This document shows, piece after piece, positions 1 to 8,426 of a stretch of DNA of 64,000 bases. The translations under genes were made by a program, and so were the position numbers. The notes beneath the pieces are model-generated. The model worked only from the letters and a program-made list of their open reading frames with translations, had not been told where the DNA came from and made no database searches. Each line of letters begins with the position of its first letter. Positions within the stretch are counted from its first letter, which is position 1. Source of the stretch: Clostridia bacterium (GTDB lineage Bacteria; Bacillota; Clostridia; Lachnospirales; Lachnospiraceae); the NCBI GenBank assembly GCA_910574475.1, contig CAJTAT010000006.1, positions 112,492 to 176,491 on the forward strand, given 5' to 3'.

Positions 1-60
1 TCAAAAGAAAAAGATAGATTTGACGAATATCTGAGAAAATATAAAGTGTTGACAGATTAG
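1..60 (+). CDS. C-terminal tail of a gene cut by the window edge
   Basis: Frame 1 is open from the first base to a TAG at 58-60 and encodes 19 lysine- and acid-rich residues ending KVLTD. A good promoter starts ten bases after the stop, so this is plausibly the end of an upstream gene. Nothing about its function can be read from so short a piece, and a chance open frame is possible. Confidence 0.4.
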   Translation, partial: SKEKDRFDEYLRKYKVLTD

Positions 61-69
61 CTATGGAGC

Positions 70-98
70 TTGGCATTTCTACAAAAAAGGCGTATAAT
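70..98 (+). promoter_or_regulatory. sigma-A type promoter for the iron-sulfur protein gene
   Basis: TTGGCA at 70-75 and TATAAT at 93-98 are separated by 17 bp. The predicted start point near 105 gives a short leader to the ATG at 132, with AGAAAGGA as the ribosome site. Confidence 0.7.
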
Positions 99-131
99 AA
101 ATCCTAAATATATGCAGAAAGGATAAAAATC

Positions 132-1418
132 ATGGGACACATTGCCAGCAGAGATGCCTACAAGAATCTGGGAGATCGCATTAACTGGTTTACACAAGGC
201 GCGCCTGTATCAGATACATTTTATAAGATACTTCAAGTGCTCTATACAGAAAAAGAAGCAAAATGGGTTGCGCTTCTTCCAGTCCGGCCCTTTACAGCAA
301 AGAAGGCGGCCAGAATCTGGAATACAAGTGAAGCCAAGGCAGAGAAACTTTTAACTCATCTATGTGAGAAAGCCCTGATGGTAGACTCTTATCATAATGG
401 GGTGCGTAAGTTTGTGATGCCGCCGCCCATGGCAGGCTTTATTGAATTTGCTTTGATGCGAACCAGGGGAGATATCGACCAAAAGCTTTTGAGCGAGCTG
501 TATTATCAATATATGAATGTGGAGGAAGACTTTGTCAAAGATTTGTTCTTTGTCACAGAGACAAGGCTTGGGAGAGTCTTTGTTCAGGAACCAGTTCTGA
601 CAAACGAAAATACTCTTCATATTCTGGATTATGAGAGAGCCAGCCACATTGTGGAGGAGGCAGAGTACATCGGCCTTGGAACCTGCTATTGCCGCCACAA
701 GATGCTTCATGCGGGACACCCTTGCGAAATTGATGCGCCTCTGGATGTGTGTCTGACCTTTGGCAATGTGGCACGTTCTCTGGCAGAGCATGGAGAATAT
801 GCAAGACTTATCGACAAGGCTGAGGCTATGGACGCATTGGAGCGTTCCTACGCTCACAACCTGGTTCAGATCGGGGAAAATGTCAGGGAAGATCCGGCTT
901 TTATATGCAATTGTTGTGGCTGTTGTTGCGAAGCTTTACAGGCAGCCCGAAAGTTCAGCCCCATGCAGCCAGTGGCGACTACGAATTACCTCCCTGAAGT
1001 GGAAAAGGAAACTTGCATAGGCTGTGGAAAATGTGCCAAGGCATGCCCGATTCAGGCTATTTCCATAAAAGAAAAAAATGGGAAGAAAAAGGCTTTTATT
1101 GACACAGAGATTTGCATGGGCTGCGGTGTGTGCGCCAGGAATTGTCCTACAAAAGCTATAGAGCTTAAGCGCCGTCCCATTCAGGTGATTACTCCGGTGA
1201 ACAGTACCCACCGCTTTGTTCTACAGGCTATTGAAAAAGGAACCTTACAAAATCTTATTTTTGACAATCAGGCATTTGCAAATCATCGCGCTATGGCGGC
1301 TGTATTTTCTACTATTTTACAGCTCCCACCGTTGAAACAGGCATTGGCCAGCAAGCAGTTTAAGTCAGTCTACCTAGATAAGCTGCTGTCAAGTCAGATA
1401 AATAAAAAGAATTCGTAA
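132..1418 (+). CDS. 4Fe-4S ferredoxin-domain protein with winged-helix-like N-terminus
   Basis: A 428-residue soluble protein. The C-terminal part has two classical ferredoxin motifs, CxxCxxCxxxCP, with cysteines at 295/298/301/305 and 328/331/334/338, which should bind two [4Fe-4S] clusters for electron transfer. Upstream lie two more Cys-rich patches: TCYCRHK near residue 184, followed by HPC, and CNCCGCCCEA at 259-268. Residues 20-95 look like a winged-helix or DNA-binding-like fold. Proteins of this layout are common in Clostridia and are usually annotated only as 4Fe-4S binding protein, so the redox partner is unknown. It has its own promoter and no operon partner. The family call is firm; the role is not. 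Confidence 0.8.
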   Translation: MGHIASRDAYKNLGDRINWFTQGAPVSDTFYKILQVLYTEKEAKWVALLPVRPFTAKKAARIWNTSEAKAEKLLTHLCEKALMVDSYHNGVRKFVMPPPMAGFIEFALMRTRGDIDQKLLSELYYQYMNVEEDFVKDLFFVTETRLGRVFVQEPVLTNENTLHILDYERASHIVEEAEYIGLGTCYCRHKMLHAGHPCEIDAPLDVCLTFGNVARSLAEHGEYARLIDKAEAMDALERSYAHNLVQIGENVREDPAFICNCCGCCCEALQAARKFSPMQPVATTNYLPEVEKETCIGCGKCAKACPIQAISIKEKNGKKKAFIDTEICMGCGVCARNCPTKAIELKRRPIQVITPVNSTHRFVLQAIEKGTLQNLIFDNQAFANHRAMAAVFSTILQLPPLKQALASKQFKSVYLDKLLSSQINKKNS

Positions 1419-1513
1419 TGTAAAAAACATTCCTCCTGAGAGTATTGGTGTGGAAACGGGACATAATAAAAGTGTTTCCCAAAACATCAGTATTTCATAT
1501 GGAGGAATTTTTT

Positions 1514-2176
1514 ATGAAAAGGAAAGCATTACTTTTTATGGCAGCCATAACAATTGTTACAATGTTCGCAGGCTGCAGCAATACAAAAGAGGATAATACG
1601 GAACAAAACAGCAACACAGGGAATCATACTGAGAGCTCTGCAGAAAGCAAAGATCAAAATAATGTTCAGAATAGCGGTGCAAATGGAAATAATAATACAG
1701 AACAAAACGATGAGGCAGGTCTTGGCTATAAGATGGGCCTTGGGGTAATCTCACGGATGAAAAGAGCTACAAATGCTGGAGAGACGGATGGATCTGCTGA
1801 GGTAGACACCGTTATTGCAGCAGTGACAGTGGACGATAACGACAGGATTGTAGGATGTACACTGGATATGATTCAGCATGTGATTCCAGTATCTGGCACA
1901 GGAGAGATTAGCACTCCTGCTCAGACAGAATATCTTACGAAAAAGGAAATCGGAGACGATTATGGCATGAAAAAAGCATCTGAAATCGGAAAAGAATGGT
2001 ATGAACAGGCGCAGGCCTTTGAGCAGTACGCCATTGGAAAGACGACAGCAGAAATTAATGGTATTGATACAGATGACCATGGTTATATCCAGGATGAAGA
2101 GTTGAATAGTTCTGTGTCTATATCAATCACTGATTTCCAAGCTGCCATTACAAAGGCAGTAGAGAACGCTTACTAA
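1514..2176 (+). CDS. lipoprotein, function unknown
   Basis: This start was chosen because GGAGGA lies seven bases upstream and because the protein then begins with a clean lipoprotein signal: Lys/Arg-rich start, hydrophobic core and lipobox FAGC with the lipidated Cys at residue 21. An upstream in-frame GTG at 1445 would bury the signal. The 220-residue product has a long Asn/Glu/Ser/Gln-rich linker (about residues 25-75) and then a globular domain with DYGMKKASEIGKEWYEQA. Similar segments occur in clostridial lipoproteins annotated as FMN-binding-like, but I see no flavinylation motif. It should be anchored to the outer face of the membrane. Function is not assigned. Confidence 0.75.
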   Translation: MKRKALLFMAAITIVTMFAGCSNTKEDNTEQNSNTGNHTESSAESKDQNNVQNSGANGNNNTEQNDEAGLGYKMGLGVISRMKRATNAGETDGSAEVDTVIAAVTVDDNDRIVGCTLDMIQHVIPVSGTGEISTPAQTEYLTKKEIGDDYGMKKASEIGKEWYEQAQAFEQYAIGKTTAEINGIDTDDHGYIQDEELNSSVSISITDFQAAITKAVENAY

Positions 2177-2250
2177 TGAAATGATAACAGTTCGGACGGT
2201 CAAGAAGACACCCCGCCGGAACGATTACACTCTCTCTTTTGAAGTTTTAC

Positions 2251-2279
2251 TTGTGGCATAATATGTTTTCTTATATAAT
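2251..2279 (+). promoter_or_regulatory. sigma-A type promoter for the symporter gene
   Basis: TTGTGG at 2251-2256 and a perfect TATAAT at 2274-2279 have 17-bp spacing, about 70 bp ahead of the symporter start codon. Confidence 0.7.
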
Positions 2280-2348
2280 AAAGACAGTATTAGAAACTTT
2301 TACCTATGTACAGAGTAAAATAGAAGAAAGGATATAAGGGGGAGAGTT

Positions 2349-3521
2349 ATGCAGAAATTTTTTAAAAGTTTGCCTTTCAAATTATTGGTAGGTGTAGTAG
2401 TTGGTATTGTGTTGGGACTTGTGGCAAATGAAGCATTGATGAATGTGGTAGTCACAATCAAACAGGTATTGGGACAGTTGATTACCTTCTGCGTTCCATT
2501 GATCATCATTGGCTTTATCGCGCCGTCTATCACGAAGCTGGGACACAATGCATCCAGGATGCTTTGTGTGGCTTTGGTGCTGGCCTATGTATCATCTATC
2601 GGAGCAGCGCTTGCCTCTATGGCAGCAGGATATGGGTTGATTCCTCATCTTTCCATTGTAACTCAGGTGGAAGGGCTGAAAGAATTGCCGGAGGTTCTCT
2701 TTGCTTTGGAGATTCCACCTGTGATGTCAGTTATGAGTGCTTTGGTGTTTTCCCTGCTGGTGGGAATCGCTGTTACCTGGACGAAAGCGAAAAAGTTGGA
2801 AGAGATTTTGGATGAGTTTCAGGCAGTGGTGCTGGCCATTGTAAGCAAAATCATTATTCCCGTCTTGCCATTTTTTATTGCATCCACCTTCTGCGGTCTG
2901 GCCTATGAGGGAAGTATTACAAAGCAGTTCCCGGTATTTCTCAAAGTAATTGTGATTGTTATGGTAGGCCATTATCTGTGGATGCTTCTGCTCTATGCAC
3001 TGGCAGGAGCTTATTCAGGGAAAAGTCCTGTTGAAGTTGTGAAACACTACGGACCGGCATATATCACGGCAGTGGGAACTATGTCTTCAGCAGCTACGCT
3101 GGCGGTAGCATTGCGCTGTGCAAAGAAATCTTCCGTTCTGCGCAATGATATGGTAGACTTTGGAATTCCTCTGTTCGCCAATATTCATCTTTGTGGTTCT
3201 GTGTTGACAGAAGTATTCTTTGTGATGACCGTGTCTCAGATTCTTTATGGCAAGCTACCGTCTCTGGGTACAATGATTTTATTCTGCCTGCTACTCGGTG
3301 TATTTGCCATCGGGGCTCCAGGTGTGCCTGGTGGAACGGTTATGGCTTCCCTGGGACTGATTACTGGGATTTTGCTGTTTGATGCCACAGGAACTGCCTT
3401 AATGCTTACTATCTTTGCTTTGCAGGATAGCTTTGGCACAGCTTGCAATGTGACTGGTGATGGAGCTCTGACTTTGATACTGACTGGTTATGCAGAAAAG
3501 CATCACATTAAGGCTGAATAA
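2349..3521 (+). CDS. dicarboxylate/amino acid:cation symporter (SDF/DAACS family)
   Basis: The 390-residue protein is almost entirely hydrophobic with the usual number of membrane spans of the sodium:dicarboxylate symporter family (GltP, DctA, SstT relatives). It has the Ser-rich hairpin region TAVGTMSSAATLAVALRC near 245-262, the family's substrate-loop landmark, and APGVPGGTVMASLG near 325-338. It probably takes up glutamate, aspartate, serine or a C4-dicarboxylate with Na+ or H+. Substrate cannot be decided from sequence. Monocistronic, with its own promoter and terminator. The start follows GGGGGAGAG at good spacing. Confidence 0.88.
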   Translation: MQKFFKSLPFKLLVGVVVGIVLGLVANEALMNVVVTIKQVLGQLITFCVPLIIIGFIAPSITKLGHNASRMLCVALVLAYVSSIGAALASMAAGYGLIPHLSIVTQVEGLKELPEVLFALEIPPVMSVMSALVFSLLVGIAVTWTKAKKLEEILDEFQAVVLAIVSKIIIPVLPFFIASTFCGLAYEGSITKQFPVFLKVIVIVMVGHYLWMLLLYALAGAYSGKSPVEVVKHYGPAYITAVGTMSSAATLAVALRCAKKSSVLRNDMVDFGIPLFANIHLCGSVLTEVFFVMTVSQILYGKLPSLGTMILFCLLLGVFAIGAPGVPGGTVMASLGLITGILLFDATGTALMLTIFALQDSFGTACNVTGDGALTLILTGYAEKHHIKAE

Positions 3522-3538
3522 TTTTGAAAAATGTAAGA

Positions 3539-3569
3539 GGGCTTGTCCATGTGGATGAGCTCTTTTTTT
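3539..3569 (+). terminator. rho-independent terminator after the symporter gene
   Basis: A ten-base-pair stem (3539-3548 with 3553-3562, including G-U pairs) with a four-base loop is followed by seven T residues. Confidence 0.8.
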
Positions 3570-3587
3570 GTGTAAGAAGATTAAATC

Positions 3588-3613
3588 AAAACTTTTTCTA
3601 TGAGTCTTACGTC
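3588..3613 (+). promoter_or_regulatory. ECF-type promoter, probably autoregulatory
   Basis: AAAAC at 3588-3592 and CGTC at 3610-3613 are separated by 17 bp. This fits the bipartite AAC / CGTC pattern recognised by SigM/W/V-type ECF factors, and it lies directly upstream of the ECF sigma gene. Autoregulation is inferred, not shown. Confidence 0.6.
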
Positions 3614-3642
3614 TAATAAGTACAGAGAGGAGGAACAACTTG

Positions 3643-4137
3643 ATGAATGTTGAAACATTACAAAAGAAAGTAGAGGAACAGATTCTTGATTCCTATGAGG
3701 ACATGTACCGCCTTGCCTACACTTATGTAAGAAATGAAGAAGATGCATTGGATATTGTACAGGAGAGTGTGTACAAGGCGATTAAAAATTCTGATCGTGT
3801 CAGACAAGAAGCTTTTATTAAAACATGGATTTGGAGAATCGTTGTCAATACGGCAGTCGATTTTATACGCAAAAACCGGAAGGAGTTTGCAGTAGATGAA
3901 GTCTATGAGACAGGGAAGGAAGATACATATAAAGATTTTGATACCATACAGGCATTGAATGTGTTGGATGAAAAAGAAAGAGCTGTCATAGTTCTCCGTT
4001 TTTTTGAAGATCAGAAGTTGAAGGATATCGCTGGAATTTTAAATGAGAATACGAATACAGTCAAGACCATCCTTTATCGGGGGTTAAAGAAATTAAAGAT
4101 AGAGTTGACGGAAGGAGAGCCAGGATATGAAGGATAA
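3643..4137 (+). CDS. sigV: ECF RNA polymerase sigma factor, SigV-like
   Basis: A 164-residue sigma-70 family factor with only regions 2 and 4. Region 2 spans about 18-85 (MYRLAYTYVRNEEDALDIVQ), and the region 4 helix-turn-helix about 105-160 (LKDIAGILNENTNTVKTILY). AGGAGG ends nine bases before this ATG; a TTG three bases earlier (3640) is an alternative start. It overlaps the downstream anti-sigma gene by 11 bp, a translationally coupled sigma/anti-sigma pair. Because the partner resembles RsiV, the pair is probably a cell-envelope stress system like SigV of Bacillus and Enterococcus, which responds to lysozyme. The symbol rests on the partner and is an inference. Confidence 0.85.
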   Translation: MNVETLQKKVEEQILDSYEDMYRLAYTYVRNEEDALDIVQESVYKAIKNSDRVRQEAFIKTWIWRIVVNTAVDFIRKNRKEFAVDEVYETGKEDTYKDFDTIQALNVLDEKERAVIVLRFFEDQKLKDIAGILNENTNTVKTILYRGLKKLKIELTEGEPGYEG

Positions 4138-5047
4138 TAGATTAGAAGATATGAAGGTTGATTATAAAACGATTAAAATTCCAGAAGAGCTTCGCCAGAG
4201 AGTAGATATGGGGATCGAGCAGGCAAAGAAAGAGAAAGAGGAGGAGAAAGGTATGAGACAAAAATCGAAGGTACTAGTTTTTACTAAAAGAGCAGCAGGA
4301 GGAGTTGTAGCAGCACTTTTGGCCATCACCATAATGGCGAATTCTGGGGCGTCTATCGCACACGCTATGGAACAGATTCCCGTTATTGGGGCTATTGCCA
4401 AAATTGTCACTTTCCGGGAGTATGAAAATTCAGTGAATGATATGGAGGCAAAGATCAAGATCCCGGAAGTCAGCATAGAGAACGAGGATGGTACGGTGAA
4501 TCAGGAGAATACAGAGAAGATCAATAAGAGTATCCAGGAGTATACAGACGAGATCATCGCCCGTTTTGAAGCAGATGTAAAGGCTTCCGGGGGAGAAGGG
4601 TATCAGGAAGTAGATCTGGACTATTCTGTGATCACAGACAATGACAGACTGTTTTCCATTCGATTTGATGAGCTGCTGGTTATGGCCAGTGGTACACAGA
4701 ATGTAAAAATTTACCACATTGACAAGAAGACAGGTGAAATGATTAACTTAAAAGGCATTTTTAAAGAAAATACCGACTTTATTAACGTCATATCGGATAA
4801 TATCAAAGAACAGATGAAAGAGCAAATGGCTGCTGATGAGATGGTTATGTACTGGCTTGACAGTGAGACCCCAGAATGGAATTTTAAGTCTATTACAGAG
4901 GATCGTACCTTCTATATTAATGAAGCTGGGAAATTGGTCATCGTCTTTGACGAGTATGAAGTGGCGCCGGGATATATGGGAAGCGTAGAGTTTGAGATCC
5001 CTACCGAAATAGTAAAGGATCTGGTACAGGAGGGATTTTTGCAGTAG
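4127..5047 (+). CDS. rsiV: RsiV-like membrane anti-sigma factor (DUF3298-type)
   Basis: A 306-residue single-pass membrane protein. Residues 1-50 form the cytoplasmic sigma-binding part, rich in Lys and Glu. Residues 56-73 are the membrane span, followed by ASIAHAM, which looks like a signal peptidase site (A-x-A at 78-80). The outer part carries the PdaC/DUF4163 and DUF3298 type domains (for example DYSVITDNDRLFSIRFDE and FYINEAGKLVIVFDEYEVAP). In Bacillus, RsiV binds lysozyme and is then cut by signal peptidase, releasing SigV; the A-x-A site here fits that mechanism. Lysozyme sensing in this organism is an inference. Confidence 0.8.
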   Translation: MKDNRLEDMKVDYKTIKIPEELRQRVDMGIEQAKKEKEEEKGMRQKSKVLVFTKRAAGGVVAALLAITIMANSGASIAHAMEQIPVIGAIAKIVTFREYENSVNDMEAKIKIPEVSIENEDGTVNQENTEKINKSIQEYTDEIIARFEADVKASGGEGYQEVDLDYSVITDNDRLFSIRFDELLVMASGTQNVKIYHIDKKTGEMINLKGIFKENTDFINVISDNIKEQMKEQMAADEMVMYWLDSETPEWNFKSITEDRTFYINEAGKLVIVFDEYEVAPGYMGSVEFEIPTEIVKDLVQEGFLQ

Positions 5048-5077
5048 TCAGGTAAAGTATATCAGGGAGAGAGCAGC

Positions 5078-5602
5078 TCAGGAGAAAGATTTCCGTCTTT
5101 TCTTGCGGCGCCTCTCCCTGAATACGGTGATACGCCCAATAAAACAGACAATACGTACCAGGATAACTCCAAAAAAAATGCCGATACTATCTATCATTAC
5201 ATCACGCTTGGACGGACCGCGTCCTGCCACAAAAGATTGGTGATATTCGTCCAGGCAGGCACAGGCCACACAGAAGCCTCCTGCCAGCAGCATCAGGGCA
5301 ATTCCCCGAAGCCGGTATACATAGAGAGGGAAGGAGACACAGATTGCCAAAAGAAAATACTCTGTCACATGGGCTAATTTCCGCACATAAGGATGAAACA
5401 TTTCCGTGTAGGCGTCGATCTCACTTTCACTCCAGTCTGTCTCAAAGGATTCATTGGTTATGACCATTAATTTGTGAGTCATCCGATAGCTTAGATTTCC
5501 AGATACATTGCCAGGCTGGGCGGAGAGCTGGAAAATCACATATAACATAAAAATAGCTGGTAAAAAAGAAAATGGCTTTAAAATGATTTTTATATAATGC
5601 AT
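5078..5602 (-). CDS. VanZ-like family membrane protein
   Basis: A 174-residue protein with about four membrane spans. It contains the VanZ landmarks RKLAHVTEYFLLA and CLDEYHQSF...GPSKRDVMIDSIG, where conserved His, Glu and Asp residues line the membrane domain. VanZ gives low-level teicoplanin resistance in some enterococci; most chromosomal family members have no proven role. Its start is preceded by AGGAAAG. It converges with the anti-sigma gene with only 30 bp between. The basic C-terminus RERRRKKRRKSFS should sit in the cytoplasm. Confidence 0.8.
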   Translation of the reverse strand: MHYIKIILKPFSFLPAIFMLYVIFQLSAQPGNVSGNLSYRMTHKLMVITNESFETDWSESEIDAYTEMFHPYVRKLAHVTEYFLLAICVSFPLYVYRLRGIALMLLAGGFCVACACLDEYHQSFVAGRGPSKRDVMIDSIGIFFGVILVRIVCFIGRITVFRERRRKKRRKSFS

Positions 5603-5697
5603 TGGCTATTCATCTTTCCTGTTATAAAAATGTATTTGAGAGAAAGCATAGCACAAAAAAAAGAAAAATGCCAGGAAAACTTTCAGGGGATGTGATC

Positions 5698-5726
5698 TTG
5701 CGCCCATACTCAAAGCATGCTATATT
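5698..5726 (+). promoter_or_regulatory. extended -10 promoter for galE
   Basis: TTGCGC at 5698-5703, 17 bp, then TATATT at 5721-5726 preceded by TGC (extended -10). The galE start lies about 80 bp downstream. The rest of the 5603-5809 gap shows no other clear feature. Confidence 0.6.
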
Positions 5727-5809
5727 TAGTTAGGACATAAAAATTCCAGCAATTTTGAATATCAAAAGACTTAAGATTCAGGAAGGAAAGTCTAAGGAGG
5801 AAGAAGATT

Positions 5810-6826
5810 ATGGCGATTTTGGTAACGGGCGGTGCAGGATTTATTGGAAGTCATACCTGTGTGGAGCTTTTGGAGGCAGGCTATGATGTGGTAGTAGTGG
5901 ATAATCTGTATAATGCCAGCAAAAAATCCATAGAGCGGATTGAACAGATTACTGGAAAGAAAGTTACTTTTTATGAAGCAGATATTTTGGACAGAGAAGC
6001 TTTGACAAAGATTTTTGATAAAGAAAAGATTGATTCTGTCATTCATTTTGCAGGTCTGAAGGCAGTGGGCGAATCAGTGGCCAAACCTATCGAGTATTAT
6101 TACAACAATATTACAGGAACCCTGGTTCTTTGTGATGTGATGCGCAAACATCAGGTAAAAGATATTGTATTTAGCTCCTCCGCTACGGTATACGGAGATC
6201 CAGCCTTTATTCCCATTACAGAGGAGTGCCCCAAAGGAAAAATCACCAACCCGTATGGTCAGACAAAGGGAATGTTGGAGCAGGTTCTGGAAGATATCCA
6301 TGTATCTGATCCAGAGTGGAATGTGATTTTGCTGAGATACTTTAATCCCATTGGAGCCCATAAGAGCGGTTTGATTGGAGAAGATCCGAAAGGAATTCCC
6401 AACAATCTCGTACCCTACGTGGCACAGGTGGCCATCGGTAAGCTGGAATGTCTGGGAGTCTTTGGGGATGATTATGACACGCCAGATGGAACAGGCGTGC
6501 GCGACTATATTCATGTAGTTGATTTGGCAAAGGGACATGTGGCGGCCATTAAAAAGCTGGAGGAGAAAAAGGGAGTGTCCATCTACAACTTGGGCACAGG
6601 AAAAGGCTACAGTGTATTAGATGTAGTTCACGCTTTTGAAAAAGCTTGTGGCAAGTCTATCCCTTATGCCATGAAACCCCGCCGTCCTGGAGACATTGCC
6701 ACCTGCTATGCAGATCCTTCCAAGGCTAAGGCTGAGCTAGGCTGGGAGGCTATGTATGGAATCGAGGAAATGTGTGCGGATTCCTGGAAATGGCAGACGA
6801 TGAACCCCAATGGATATGAGGAATAA
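5810..6826 (+). CDS. galE: UDP-glucose 4-epimerase
   Basis: At 338 residues this is the normal size. The NAD-binding Rossmann motif GGAGFIGSH is at 7-15. The short-chain dehydrogenase catalytic pair is seen as SSSATVYG and YGQTK (the Tyr and Lys of YxxxK). RPGD near the C-terminus is typical of GalE. It interconverts UDP-glucose and UDP-galactose in the Leloir pathway and supplies UDP-Gal for surface polysaccharides. AAGGAGGAAG precedes the start. The next gene is a membrane glycosyltransferase, so surface glycan supply is a plausible role here. Confidence 0.95.
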   Translation: MAILVTGGAGFIGSHTCVELLEAGYDVVVVDNLYNASKKSIERIEQITGKKVTFYEADILDREALTKIFDKEKIDSVIHFAGLKAVGESVAKPIEYYYNNITGTLVLCDVMRKHQVKDIVFSSSATVYGDPAFIPITEECPKGKITNPYGQTKGMLEQVLEDIHVSDPEWNVILLRYFNPIGAHKSGLIGEDPKGIPNNLVPYVAQVAIGKLECLGVFGDDYDTPDGTGVRDYIHVVDLAKGHVAAIKKLEEKKGVSIYNLGTGKGYSVLDVVHAFEKACGKSIPYAMKPRRPGDIATCYADPSKAKAELGWEAMYGIEEMCADSWKWQTMNPNGYEE

Positions 6827-6865
6827 ATTTTACAGGTACAGTGCTTAGAGAGGAATCCAGGCAGA

Positions 6866-8392
6866 ATGAAAGAAAGGTTACGTGCTCAGGCGCAGGAATT
6901 TGCGCCTGAGGCGGTTACACTCGTTGTTTTGGTTGCACTCATTTGGATCTTTATGGCAAAAGGGATTCTAAATGACAGAGATCTGATTCAGCCAATTATG
7001 TGGCATGTGATGATAGCCATGGGTATCGGAACCCTGATTCTAGCTTTTTGTAAGCAATTGAATTACAAAAGGCTGATTTTTGTGATCCTTTTAGCAGGAC
7101 TTATGATGCGGATTGGTTTTGTGCTCTACAAACCCACCTATACAGCCTATCACGATCTGGGTGAGATTACCACAGTAGATAGTTATGGACATGCCGCGTA
7201 TGTATTGAAGATTTTTGAGACAGGATCCTTACCCACAATCAATACTGGACTATACTACCATCCGCCATTCTTCTATATTTTAGCAGCCTGGGTTATGAAG
7301 CTGACAGGCTGGGTGCTTCACATTACAGATGAGGTTTACTTATTTGAGAGTACCAAGATTGTCTCCTGCGCAGCTTCCTGCTTTACCTTGTTTACCTCTC
7401 ATAAGATTTTGAAGGAGCTGGAACTGGGAAAGACAGCTACAGCCATAGCATTATCTATTTGCTCGTTTTTGCCTATTCATTATATGCTGGGCGGCTGGAT
7501 CAACAATGATGCTTTGGTAACATTTCTCATGACATGGATTATTTTATACACCATTCGCTGGTATAAAAATCCTACCTATTTCAATATTATTATGCTTGCC
7601 TTTGGATTTGGCTTTGGAATTTTCACGAAGATTTCCTGCGCTCTTTTTGCTTTTTATACAGGCGCGTTTATGCTTGTGAGATTTTGGCGGGGGATCAAGG
7701 AGAAGAACTGGAAAGGTCTGGTGTGCCAGTTCGTAGTGTTTGCCTGCATTGCCATGCCCATTGGACTGTACTATCCCATTCGAAATTATCTCATGTTTGG
7801 ACAGGGGCTGAATTACGTTCTCGTTCCAGGAGAAAATGTATATTGTGGCGATCACGGATTTGTGGAGCGCTTTTTGCTTTTTCCTATATCCAGATTATTG
7901 TCTCCTGTCTACTTAAATCCATTTGAGGAATATAATCTGAATTTCTATCTGGTGAAGTCTGCAGTGGTGGGAGAATTTGAATATCACCATGTGGAAGAGT
8001 GGCCCGCAGCAGTGCTGATTGTCTGTAATTTTATTTTAGTAGTCCAGACATTGTTTTCTGCTATTTGTGTATGGATCCAGAAATGGAAGGAGAGAGCTGT
8101 AAAGTTTTCATGGAAAGAAGAGATGCTCCTCTGGGGATTTCCCGGACTGTGGCTCTGGATCTACCTGAATCACGTCCTGCTGAATATCCAGCTTCCCTAT
8201 GGCTGTACCATGGACTTTCGCTATATTGTTCCCACAGCTCTGCTGGGAGCGGTTTATCTGGGTATTTATATGGAAAAATGTCTGAAGAGCGGCAGATTAT
8301 TTCAGCGAATCTTTGCGGGGATCTGTATAGGATCCATTCTATGTCTGACAGGTGCAGGCATGTATTTATTTTCTAATATGTTTAAATTTTAA
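6866..8392 (+). CDS. GT39/ArnT-like polytopic glycosyltransferase
   Basis: A 508-residue membrane protein with roughly ten to twelve spans. The N-terminal half holds an extracellular-loop signature typical of polyprenyl-phosphate-sugar glycosyltransferases (GT39/GT83/PMT relatives): an acidic stretch GEITTVDSYGHAAYVLKIF and then NTGLYYHPPFFYILAAWVM. Such enzymes move a sugar from a lipid-phosphate carrier to protein or wall polymer on the outer face. Acceptor and sugar are unknown. It lies 39 bp after galE and 34 bp before the next gene, so the three may be co-transcribed. The ribosome site is weak. Confidence 0.7.
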   Translation: MKERLRAQAQEFAPEAVTLVVLVALIWIFMAKGILNDRDLIQPIMWHVMIAMGIGTLILAFCKQLNYKRLIFVILLAGLMMRIGFVLYKPTYTAYHDLGEITTVDSYGHAAYVLKIFETGSLPTINTGLYYHPPFFYILAAWVMKLTGWVLHITDEVYLFESTKIVSCAASCFTLFTSHKILKELELGKTATAIALSICSFLPIHYMLGGWINNDALVTFLMTWIILYTIRWYKNPTYFNIIMLAFGFGFGIFTKISCALFAFYTGAFMLVRFWRGIKEKNWKGLVCQFVVFACIAMPIGLYYPIRNYLMFGQGLNYVLVPGENVYCGDHGFVERFLLFPISRLLSPVYLNPFEEYNLNFYLVKSAVVGEFEYHHVEEWPAAVLIVCNFILVVQTLFSAICVWIQKWKERAVKFSWKEEMLLWGFPGLWLWIYLNHVLLNIQLPYGCTMDFRYIVPTALLGAVYLGIYMEKCLKSGRLFQRIFAGICIGSILCLTGAGMYLFSNMFKF

Positions 8393-8426
8393 CGAAGCGT
8401 TTAACGTGTAGTGGGGGAGATACGAG

